A program made the position numbers and the translations under genes. The notes beneath the pieces are model-generated. The model made no database searches, was not told where the DNA came from, and worked only from the letters and a program-made list of their open reading frames with translations. A stretch of DNA of 22,521 nucleotides from an uncultured Bacilli bacterium (lineage in GTDB: Bacteria > Bacillota_I > Bacilli_A > RF39 > UBA660), in NCBI GenBank assembly GCA_934096535.1, contig CAKOMC010000023.1, positions 1 to 22,521 on the forward strand. The letters run 5' to 3'. This document shows, piece by piece, positions 15,691-21,774 of this stretch; within the stretch, counting starts at the first letter, position 1; each line of letters opens with the position of its first letter.

Positions 15691-15922
15691 AGGTAACTCC
15701 TTTTATAGTCCCATAAATAATTAGTTCGTTACCACAAGATTTCTTTAAAATTAAGTCTTTACCAATAACCGTAAGTTTTCTATCACCAATGTCAAAGATA
15801 ATTTTCTTACTAGTTATAAAATATACTTTAGTAAAATTATAAACATACAAGGAATTATTAAAATAGGCTAAAAAATAATCTTTATCATATAAGAATTTTT
15901 GTAAGTTGGTCCAAATATGCAT
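15683..15922 (-). CDS. yqfC: YqfC-like sporulation protein
   Basis: 79-aa protein of the YabP/YqfC family: a compact beta-rich domain with LYVYNFTKVYFITSKKIIFD, RKLTVIGKDL and a C-terminal ELIIYGTIKGVTYE, ending as usual with a short positively biased loop. The ATG at 15922 has AGGTGATA just upstream. It overlaps yqfD, and the pair sits just after the terminator of rpsU-yqeY, so a promoter should lie within the 25 bases between or transcripts must read through. Function is unproven beyond its sporulation association. Confidence 0.8.
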   Translation of the reverse strand: MHIWTNLQKFLYDKDYFLAYFNNSLYVYNFTKVYFITSKKIIFDIGDRKLTVIGKDLILKKSCGNELIIYGTIKGVTYE

Positions 15923-15944
15923 AGTATCACCTAAATAATCCTAT

Positions 15945-15971
15945 GAAAAAAGAAGTCCAATAAGACTTCTT
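15945..15971 (-). terminator. Rho-independent terminator overlapping the yqeY stop
   Basis: Minus-strand AAGAAGTC pairs perfectly with GACTTCTT (8 pairs) around a 6-base loop, followed by T5. The first bases of the stem include part of the yqeY stop codon, so the hairpin is packed against the gene. Confidence 0.88.
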
Positions 15972-16413
15972 AGTTTAAACTTGCTTTGATTAGTTTACTA
16001 ACCTCACTCATATCAGCAACGGAACCTAAGGTACTACTAACTTCTTTCATAATTTTACCCATATCTTTAATTGTTGCATCTGGATAATTTTTTAAAATTT
16101 CTTGTACTTTAGCTTCTAATTCTTCTTGTGATAATTGTTTAGGAAGGTATACTTCTAAGATTGCTATTTCACTTTCTAAATCACTAGCTAAATCATTTCG
16201 ATTATACTTAGTATATTCTAATATGCTAGCGCGTCTTTCTTTGATTTGTCTTTTCAAAACGGTAATAACTTGTTCATCTGTTAATTCAGTCGACTTATTA
16301 TTAATTTTTTCGCTCTGTAAAGCACTTTTTAACATTCTTAGAACGGATACTTTAAATTTATCAGAATTTTTCATTGCTGTAAGGGTATCACTTGCAATTT
16401 GTTTTTCTAACAT
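15970..16413 (-). CDS. yqeY: GatB/YqeY domain protein
   Basis: 147-aa soluble protein of the YqeY family, which shares the tRNA-binding tail domain of GatB. Family landmarks: an N-terminal helix (MLEKQIASDTLTAMKNSD), VLRMLKSALQ, LTDEQVITVLKRQIKERR and the C-terminal DMGKIMKEV segment. Length is standard. It follows rpsU by 11 bases, the common Firmicutes arrangement, and a strong terminator closes the two-gene operon. A tRNA-related role is assumed from the domain. Confidence 0.93.
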   Translation of the reverse strand: MLEKQIASDTLTAMKNSDKFKVSVLRMLKSALQSEKINNKSTELTDEQVITVLKRQIKERRASILEYTKYNRNDLASDLESEIAILEVYLPKQLSQEELEAKVQEILKNYPDATIKDMGKIMKEVSSTLGSVADMSEVSKLIKASLN

Positions 16414-16424
16414 GTCAATACTCC

Positions 16425-16610
16425 TTAATCTCTATGATGTTTTCTAGCATTACGAATCATTTCTTTTTTGGCTTCTCTTCTTTTTACGCCTGGTTTTTCA
16501 TAATGTTTTCTCTTTTTCAATTCTGAAGGGACACCACTCTTAGCAACTTTAACTTTCCATTTTTTTAATGCGCCATCAACATTGCCATCTTTTACCACTA
16601 CTTTTGTCAT
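16425..16610 (-). CDS. rpsU: 30S ribosomal protein S21
   Basis: 61-aa basic ribosomal protein with the typical S21 sequence (VKDGNVDGALKKWKVKVAKS; RKHYEKPGVKRREAKKE). The frame is open to a TTG at 16628, but that stretch is the RBS itself (GGGAGGG); the ATG at 16610 is the right start. A good promoter lies just upstream, and yqeY follows. Confidence 0.96.
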   Translation of the reverse strand: MTKVVVKDGNVDGALKKWKVKVAKSGVPSELKKRKHYEKPGVKRREAKKEMIRNARKHHRD

Positions 16611-16639
16611 CTTTATCCCTCCCTTCAATCAACAAGCCA

Positions 16640-16669
16640 ATTATACCACATGTGTTTGTGGGGTTTCAA
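16640..16669 (-). promoter_or_regulatory. Sigma-A promoter TTGAAA-18-TATAAT for rpsU-yqeY
   Basis: Minus-strand -35 TTGAAA (16664-16669), an 18-base spacer and consensus -10 TATAAT (16640-16645) with an extended TGG just before it. It lies about 30 bases before the rpsU ATG. Confidence 0.8.
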
Positions 16670-16748
16670 CTGTTTTTCTCGGGTTTTCTTGATGTTTTTT
16701 TCTTGAACTTATGTTTTTTTCAATAAATAATTTTTTAACTACCAAATT

Positions 16749-17660
16749 TTAACCTAAATCACTTATTAAATCATCAGTATTATAAATCATACTATTACCA
16801 AAATAATCGATTCTTCCAGATTTCGTAGTGCTGTTAAAAATATTTAAAATTCTATCCCGATTATCAGTACTTAAATTATCATTAACTAATAAATCCGAAT
16901 TTTTAACAATATTAGTAACATCCGTCACAACAACATCATCAATATACATTAAAGTAGAATCATTATTTAGATAATCAACTTTAAAATTACATGTTCCAGA
17001 CGCTTCAGCTTTAGCAAGAATTCCTCTTTTTTGCCAGTTTTGAAAAGGGTAATCAATATTTTCATTTACAACCCAGTTAGATATACTGGTATTATATAAG
17101 CCAATTTTCCCATAGTCAATTAGTCTTGGTGGATAAGAATTGATATTATACAGCAAAGGCTTTATCTGCCCGTTAGTAAAGACATAGTAGGAAACATAAT
17201 AGTATGATCCAGCTGTACATGTAAATGAGTTAGATAAAACGCTAACAGTCCGGTTTTGGCTTTTATAATCAAATTTTAACGAATAAAGGCCATCTTTCTT
17301 GGTAGTATCACTATATGTAGCGCCTGTGCCAAAAGAACTATATATAAATTTAAACCAAAAAAAACTGCTACTGCTTTGATCAATTCCATTAAAAGCAAAG
17401 CCTAAATACCAGGGATCATTTGTAAAACTAGCATCAACCAATGTATTTTTTTCAAAATCACTATTATCAATTTCGTTTTTTAAGGTTACATATTTACTAT
17501 CTATTTTACTATTTAAAGCATCATTAACACCTTTATTATATTTATTTAAGGTATTACGATAATAATTATAATTACCAATTATAACAACGATTAAGGTTGC
17601 AAATAAAAGTAAAAAGGAATAAATAAGTGTTGTTGCTATAAAACCTTTATTATTCTTCAT
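16749..17660 (-). CDS. Prepilin-like surface protein with possible sugar-binding domain
   Basis: 303-aa protein. The N-terminus, MKNNKGFIATTLIYSF followed by a hydrophobic segment to about residue 30, looks like a type IV prepilin or pseudopilin: short basic leader, G-F junction, then a long hydrophobic helix. The Glu normally five residues after the cut is missing (a Thr/Leu lies there). After a helical linker (NYYRNTLNKYNKGVNDAL) comes a beta-rich domain of about 240 residues with features of a galactose-binding-like or CBM4/9 fold: GLYSLKFDYKS, GSYYYVSYYVF and a closing MYIDDVVVTDV. The frame is open to 17708, but ATG 17660 has AGAGGTGG 5 bases away and the -10 lies inside the longer frame, so 17660 is chosen. 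No assembly ATPase or prepilin peptidase lies nearby. Confidence 0.65.
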   Translation of the reverse strand: MKNNKGFIATTLIYSFLLLFATLIVVIIGNYNYYRNTLNKYNKGVNDALNSKIDSKYVTLKNEIDNSDFEKNTLVDASFTNDPWYLGFAFNGIDQSSSSFFWFKFIYSSFGTGATYSDTTKKDGLYSLKFDYKSQNRTVSVLSNSFTCTAGSYYYVSYYVFTNGQIKPLLYNINSYPPRLIDYGKIGLYNTSISNWVVNENIDYPFQNWQKRGILAKAEASGTCNFKVDYLNNDSTLMYIDDVVVTDVTNIVKNSDLLVNDNLSTDNRDRILNIFNSTTKSGRIDYFGNSMIYNTDDLISDLG

Positions 17661-17679
17661 GTAACCACCTCTATTATAG

Positions 17680-17685
17680 ATTATA
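17680..17685 (-). promoter_or_regulatory. Extended -10 (TGGTATAAT) for prepilin-like gene
   Basis: Minus-strand TATAAT at 17680-17685 with an upstream TG in the extended -10 position, about 20 bases before the chosen ATG. No good -35 is seen. The site separates this gene from the small-peptide block before it. Confidence 0.55.
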
Positions 17686-17736
17686 CCATACAAGTAGCTC
17701 TTTTTCACTCAAATTTATTCCTTTCCTTTTTCTAAA

Positions 17737-17802
17737 TTACCATCTTAAGTAATTAAGAACATAACATAAGCATCTTATAAAAGTATAAAAATTTTTATTC
17801 AT
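17737..17802 (-). CDS. Possible 21-aa hydrophobic peptide
   Basis: A 21-codon frame starting at ATG 17802 with a strong RBS (AGAAAGGAG, about 9 bases before the start) and ending in TAA. The product begins MNKNFYTFIRCLC and is aromatic and hydrophobic with two Cys and two Arg. It follows the two double-glycine peptides on the same strand with no clear terminator in between. The RBS is as good as that of any gene here, so translation is likely if the region is transcribed. It lacks a Gly-Gly leader. It could be an immunity-like peptide, a small membrane peptide or chance. Confidence 0.4.
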   Translation of the reverse strand: MNKNFYTFIRCLCYVLNYLRW

Positions 17803-17896
17803 AACTTTGCTCTCCTTTCTATTTTTTATTACCATAATTGCTATTTAATCTAAATTATATAAAAAACTATCCCAAGTATTTTTAGTAGCCATTTTA

Positions 17897-18064
17897 TCAC
17901 TTACAAACTCTCCTTGAAAAAATCATACGAATAGAAGTACCAAGACTTCTGCCAATATCAGCAAGAGTACTTAAACTTCTGGCAATCGCATTAAAGAAAG
18001 TAGCACTAAAAATATTGGAAGCCCCTCCCTTAATTTCTTTTAATTCGCAAACATTTAATATCAT
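17897..18064 (-). CDS. Double-glycine leader peptide B (bacteriocin-like)
   Basis: 55-codon gene, ATG at 18064 and TGA at 17897-17899, with a strong RBS (GGAAGGAG). The leader MILNVCELKEIKGG fits the double-glycine consensus (L-x3-EL-x2-I-x-GG) cut by C39 peptidases. The predicted mature peptide (41 residues, starting ASNIFSATFF) is cationic: five Arg and one Lys against one Asp. It looks like an amphipathic helix, has a GxxxG motif (G38-RSL-G42) and a single mature Cys at position 54, next to last. It lies 15 bases after peptide A and shares the M-I-L and EL-K-x-I-K-G-G leader features, so both should use the exporter just upstream. A two-peptide bacteriocin partner or a secreted signal are the main options. 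Confidence 0.8.
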   Translation of the reverse strand: MILNVCELKEIKGGASNIFSATFFNAIARSLSTLADIGRSLGTSIRMIFSRRVCK

Positions 18065-18079
18065 ATTTATTTCTCCTTC

Positions 18080-18217
18080 CTAATGACATGATAATGGACG
18101 CATAATTCCATCCAAGACCCCGATTAAAAATGCCCCTAAACCGACTATACTAGCAATAAGTCCAAATGACATGCCGCCACCTTTTATATCCTTTAATTCT
18201 TCATTTTTTAATATCAT
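18080..18217 (-). CDS. Double-glycine leader peptide A (bacteriocin-like)
   Basis: 45-codon gene, ATG at 18217 and TAG at 18080-18082, preceded by AAAGGA. It begins 19 bases after the stop of the C39-peptidase exporter. The leader MILKNEELKDIKGG is a textbook double-glycine leader. The predicted mature part (31 residues, starting GMSFGLIASIVG) is strongly hydrophobic and Gly-rich, carries AxxxG (A22-SIV-G26) and GxxxG (G33-VLD-G37) helix-packing motifs, and ends with PLSCH, giving a single Cys next to last. The pattern fits a membrane-active class IIb bacteriocin partner of peptide B. I do not recognise a named bacteriocin in it. No modification enzyme is nearby, so a lanthipeptide is unlikely. 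Confidence 0.85.
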   Translation of the reverse strand: MILKNEELKDIKGGGMSFGLIASIVGLGAFLIGVLDGIMRPLSCH

Positions 18218-18236
18218 TTTTATTTTATTCCTTTCA

Positions 18237-20237
18237 TTATTTGGAAAAACTTAATTTTTTTGTAAACACATCTTCGACATCTTTATGAGTTATATAAATT
18301 AAAGTACAAGCCCTATATTTTTCTTGAATATCCTTTATTATGGCAATTTCTGTTTTTATATCTACCTGACTTAAAGCCTCGTCTAAAATAAGTATTGGTT
18401 TTAAATTGTAAAGACTTCGAGCTAGAATTACTCTTTCGATTTCGCCACCTGATAAATTATTACCTTTTAGGGAAGTAGCTAAGTGATTAGGTAGAGTAGC
18501 TATTAATTTATCAAGCCTACATATTTTTAAAATTTCATTTAATTTATCAGGCTCAATACTACTTCCATCAACAATATTTTCTAAAATTGTCTTCTCAAAA
18601 AGTATAGATTCTTGACTAACATAACTAATATTATTTCTTAAACTGCTTAGTTTGATATCTTTAATATCAATATCATTAATAGTAATGCTACCAGCAATTA
18701 AAGAATAATAACGATAAAGCAATTTGCAAAGAGTGGATTTTCCGGTGCCACTGGCTCCTGATAATATTACTTTTTGACCTTTTTTTATAACTTGATTTAG
18801 ATTTTTAATAACTTGTTTACCATTATTATAAGTAAAACTTACATGTCTAAATTTAATATCACCACTTACAAAATCGATTCCTGCATCACTTTCTTCTTTA
18901 GTATCAAGAAATTCACTAATTCTTTGATAACTTTGTTTTAAATAATAATACTTAGGCATTATTGCCATTACTTCTCTGAGGCTATAAAATAAATAGTTAG
19001 CAATAGTAAGAAAAGTAAATAAATTAACTAAGTTTATAATATTTTTCTTACTTAGAATAAAACCATAAGTAATAAGAACAAAATTACCCAGTTCTAAGAG
19101 TATATTTTCCAAACCTTGCCATCTATTTAAAAATTTACCATAGTATTTTTGATAATCTAAATAATCCAAAGTTTTTTGTAGGAGATTATTGCCGTAATAA
19201 TCTTCTTTATGCATATCTTTAATCGTCTTATAACCCTTAATTGTTTCAATTAATTCTTCTTCATAAGTAGTTGTCTTTTCTAAAAGATAACCCGTACTTT
19301 TTCTTACCTTTTTATTTTCTATCGTCTTTAAAATACTATAAAGAAACATAATAGTAAATAAAACTAAGCTTAAATGTTTATTGATCTTAATTAAGAGTAT
19401 TAAACCGAAAAAGCTTTGTAATAAAGTTAAACTAACTTTTAATAAAAGTTCTAAAACAGCTTCTTTAATTAAGTTTAAATCTTCGATATGTTTTAAAGTT
19501 CTTCCTGATGTTGCTTTCTCTAAAATAGGAAGCGGAAGGTGTAAGAAATGTTTAATATAACTATTCTGCAAAAGATAATCAATGTTACGACTTAAAGATA
19601 AAGTCCATATTGCAAGATTACATTCAACAATTATTTTTAATATCGTAAGTATCAGAAATAACAATAATACTTTTAAATAGTTAGAAAAGCTAATTAAAAA
19701 TTGTAAATAATAATTTAGTATCAAACTTAAAATATTTAAGAAAATTCCTAGAATCACAATTACTATTACTGTTTTTTTATTTTCGCTAATCAGTTTCTTT
19801 AGTAAGCTTAATAATGATGTTGACTTATCCATTTTGATAATAGCATTACTGGGTATAGCCGTAATGGCAACCCCACTCCAAACACTATTTAGTTCAGATA
19901 AAGACATCTTAATTAAACCTTTACTTGGATCCATAATAGTGGCCTTATCTTTATTTACTTTTACAAGTAAAACATAATGACTATATGAAAAATGTAAAAT
20001 CATTGGTCTAGATACTTCTTTTAAATCTTCTAATGTTAACTTTAAACCATTTGCCTCAAAGCCATAATTTTTTAAAGTTAAAACAATATCATATGCTGTT
20101 GTTCCCTCCTTATCTAAGTTGGTATCTAGTCTAATTTTTTCCATAGAAACATAACCCTTATAATATTTTACTAAGCTATAAATAACTGCTGGGCCACAAT
20201 CATTTACATCATTTTGCATTGTTACAAAATTGTGCAT
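18237..20237 (-). CDS. Peptidase-containing ABC exporter for double-glycine peptides
   Basis: 666-aa inner-membrane exporter that both cuts the leader after Gly-Gly and exports the mature peptide. The N-terminal C39 peptidase domain (1 to about 130) has Gln8, Cys14 (QNDVNDCGPA), His87 (SHYVLLV) and Asp103 (MDPSKG), a complete catalytic set. A membrane domain spans about 155-430. The C-terminal ATPase domain has Walker A GASGTGKST (494-502), signature LSGGE (595-599), Walker B ILILDE ending at 620 and the switch His651 (YITHK). The length is slightly below the usual 700 or so. AGGAGG 9 bases upstream fixes the start at 20237. The two double-glycine peptide genes follow at once and are its evident substrates. 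No HlyD/LcnD-like accessory protein lies beside it. Confidence 0.95.
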   Translation of the reverse strand: MHNFVTMQNDVNDCGPAVIYSLVKYYKGYVSMEKIRLDTNLDKEGTTAYDIVLTLKNYGFEANGLKLTLEDLKEVSRPMILHFSYSHYVLLVKVNKDKATIMDPSKGLIKMSLSELNSVWSGVAITAIPSNAIIKMDKSTSLLSLLKKLISENKKTVIVIVILGIFLNILSLILNYYLQFLISFSNYLKVLLLFLILTILKIIVECNLAIWTLSLSRNIDYLLQNSYIKHFLHLPLPILEKATSGRTLKHIEDLNLIKEAVLELLLKVSLTLLQSFFGLILLIKINKHLSLVLFTIMFLYSILKTIENKKVRKSTGYLLEKTTTYEEELIETIKGYKTIKDMHKEDYYGNNLLQKTLDYLDYQKYYGKFLNRWQGLENILLELGNFVLITYGFILSKKNIINLVNLFTFLTIANYLFYSLREVMAIMPKYYYLKQSYQRISEFLDTKEESDAGIDFVSGDIKFRHVSFTYNNGKQVIKNLNQVIKKGQKVILSGASGTGKSTLCKLLYRYYSLIAGSITINDIDIKDIKLSSLRNNISYVSQESILFEKTILENIVDGSSIEPDKLNEILKICRLDKLIATLPNHLATSLKGNNLSGGEIERVILARSLYNLKPILILDEALSQVDIKTEIAIIKDIQEKYRACTLIYITHKDVEDVFTKKLSFSK

Positions 20238-20297
20238 TTAATTACACCTCCTAATTATATATATTGGAGAGTCATGCCCAATTTCCTTCAAAAATTT

Positions 20298-20326
20298 AAA
20301 AAAAAAGTCATTTTTTTGACTTTTTT
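20298..20326 (-). terminator. Rho-independent terminator built into the end of the CmpB-like gene
   Basis: Minus-strand hairpin AAAAAGTCA / TGACTTTTT (10 pairs with the next A-T, 6-base loop) followed by a T9 run. The 5' arm is made by the last lysine and serine codons and the stop codon TGA (20308-20310) sits inside the stem. It separates the CmpB-like operon from the exporter, which therefore needs its own promoter. Confidence 0.88.
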
Positions 20327-21084
20327 TGCATTTTTTTAACTTTCTTTACACTTTTTTGACATTTTTTAGTCATGCCTTTTTCTTTTGTTTTTATCTTCGT
20401 AATTAACTCTTGTTCCTTCTTATTATCCTTTTCGATTTCTGGAAAAGCATTAAATAATCGGTTACGAACAAATTTTAAACGAGATATTTCTTTTCTATAT
20501 TTTTTCTCTATTAAAGTGGGAATCATTCTTAATTTTTCACTTTTTAATTCTTCAGCAATAATAATACGATGGCGAAGATTATAAGCAATTATACATGAAA
20601 ATATCATATCTAAAATGAAAATTATTAAAATTATCGTTCCAATTATAATAATGAATTTATCACTAAAAAGACCGCGAAATTTTAACATTAAAGGATTTAT
20701 TATTCTAATAACAATACAAGCGCCAAGACCAAATAATATAGAATTTTTTAAACAAATCCGGCCATTGATATTATCCTTGCGATATGAATAATCCCACCAA
20801 CGATTATGGAATATTACCTCCAAAATATAACTAGTATAGTACTCAATGGCACTGGTTATTAAAGCTCCCATCAAAAACAGAACTATTAAATCATTTTGAT
20901 ATTTAGTCAAAAGCCAAGTGATTAAAAGAAAACCAACGCCATAAATTGGACAAATGGGTCCGAATAAAAAACCACGATTAACTAATTTTTTATAGTTAAT
21001 ACTGCATTTAATCACTTCCATCGCATAGCCAAGAAAACTAGCTATAATAAAATATAAAAATATTTCCATTACTTTTAAATACAT
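20308..21084 (-). CDS. CmpB-type putative ABC transporter permease (membrane protein)
   Basis: 258-aa integral membrane protein of the family annotated as putative ABC-transporter permease CmpB. The conserved start is clear: LYFIIASFLGYAMEVIKC, then KLVNRGFLFGPICPIYGVG. Five or so membrane segments follow within residues 1-175 (including IIIIGTIILIIFILDMIFSC), with the family-typical RWWDYS motif between them. A charged tail (about 180-258) ends in a Lys-rich stretch whose codons also form the terminator. ATG 21084 has GGAGAAA 6 bases upstream. It lies 18 bases after the VirB2-like gene, so the two share a transcript. No ATPase partner is adjacent and transport has not been shown for the family. 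Confidence 0.82.
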   Translation of the reverse strand: MYLKVMEIFLYFIIASFLGYAMEVIKCSINYKKLVNRGFLFGPICPIYGVGFLLITWLLTKYQNDLIVLFLMGALITSAIEYYTSYILEVIFHNRWWDYSYRKDNINGRICLKNSILFGLGACIVIRIINPLMLKFRGLFSDKFIIIIGTIILIIFILDMIFSCIIAYNLRHRIIIAEELKSEKLRMIPTLIEKKYRKEISRLKFVRNRLFNAFPEIEKDNKKEQELITKIKTKEKGMTKKCQKSVKKVKKMQKKSKK

Positions 21085-21102
21085 AATTTCTCCAGTAAAA
21101 AT

Positions 21103-21582
21103 TTATTTTTGTCCATATTTTTCAACTTTACAACCGTCGCTCCCCTCATTTGTTGGGTCAAAAAGACAAGTAAAGCACATTTTATAAGAACCTTTCGTTT
21201 CATTTTCGTAGTCATAACCAGCATCGTCATCTTTAATAACCAGTTTGAAAAGACCATTGATAACGCTTGGAGCAACAAAAATTAAAACTGCTGCAATACA
21301 TCTCTTCGCAAATTGAATTAAATTCTTTTGTAAACCGTCTTTAGCATCAAAAACAGCCTTAGTTACATCAATAATTCCATAAACAATTAAAACGATAGGA
21401 ATAATAATTTTAACAACATAAATAGCATATCCCACTATTTTTAAGGCTAATTTCACCCCATTAGCATTGCAAAAATTTAAATCGGATACATCATCTGCTA
21501 AAACAGTTCCTCCAAATAAAATAAAGCCTGTAAAAATTGTAAAAATAAAATTAATTAGTTTTCTTTTGATATTTTCTTTCAT
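21103..21582 (-). CDS. TrbC/VirB2 pilin-like small membrane protein
   Basis: 159-aa protein with a predicted signal peptide (MKENIKRKLINF, hydrophobic core to GGTVLA about residue 30), then two further membrane helices (AIYVVKIIIPIVLIVYGIID and CIAAVLIFVAPSVINGLF) joined by a short charged loop (DAKDGLQKN). This is the layout of TrbC/VirB2-type pilins and related small membrane proteins of Gram-positive bacteria. The C-terminal tail adds four Cys-containing positions (MCFTCLF and DGCKVE) with Cys39 or so after the signal peptide. The frame is open to TTG 21600; ATG 21582 is preferred because TTGGAGATGAG serves as RBS. No other type IV secretion genes are in the window, so the role is open. 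Confidence 0.65.
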   Translation of the reverse strand: MKENIKRKLINFIFTIFTGFILFGGTVLADDVSDLNFCNANGVKLALKIVGYAIYVVKIIIPIVLIVYGIIDVTKAVFDAKDGLQKNLIQFAKRCIAAVLIFVAPSVINGLFKLVIKDDDAGYDYENETKGSYKMCFTCLFDPTNEGSDGCKVEKYGQK

Positions 21583-21604
21583 AATAAGACTCATCTCCAA
21601 AAAA

Positions 21605-21610
21605 ATTATA
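21605..21610 (-). promoter_or_regulatory. Extended -10 (TGATATAAT) for VirB2-like operon
   Basis: Minus-strand TATAAT at 21605-21610 with TG in the extended -10 position. A weak -35 (TTTTCT) lies 17 bases upstream. It would start the VirB2-like/CmpB-like operon about 15-20 bases before the ATG. Confidence 0.6.
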
Positions 21611-21716
21611 TCATAATCCTAAACTTTAGAAAAGAAAAAGATTTCTTCATAATCTATATCCATTTAGTTCCAAATCTTCGTAATAAATTTTTTTGGAAAA
21701 TTTTGATCTGTTTTGC

Positions 21717-21745
21717 TTGACTTCTTGGATTTTTTTTCATAAACT
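21717..21745 (+). promoter_or_regulatory. Sigma-A promoter TTGACT-17-TAAACT
   Basis: Plus-strand -35 TTGACT (21717-21722), a 17-base spacer and -10 TAAACT (21740-21745), upstream of the unknown gene at 21775. Its -10 is covered by a perfect inverted repeat. Confidence 0.6.
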
Positions 21746-21757
21746 CAATATGAGTTT
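21741..21757. repeat. Perfect inverted repeat AAACTCA-ATA-TGAGTTT
   Basis: A 17-bp perfect dyad with 7-bp arms. It overlaps the -10 and the predicted transcription start of the plus-strand gene, the classic place for a repressor site. No regulator gene lies next to it. Confidence 0.6.
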
Positions 21758-21774
21758 TAATTGACAACTTTAAA

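Noticed and set aside
17845..17892. 15-codon frame (begins MATKNTWDSF) after peptide B
   Set aside because: The RBS (AAGTGAT) is weak and the frame too short to call a gene; mentioned only beside the 21-aa ORF.
20254..20281. TTGGGC-16-TATAAT as promoter of the C39 exporter
   Set aside because: The predicted start of transcription would fall inside the AGGAGG ribosome-binding site, so this pair cannot be the working promoter as drawn; the real one is unresolved.
20308..21084. CmpB-like protein as the immunity protein of the peptide system
   Set aside because: It belongs to a broadly distributed family and is separated from the exporter by a strong terminator, so there is no direct link.
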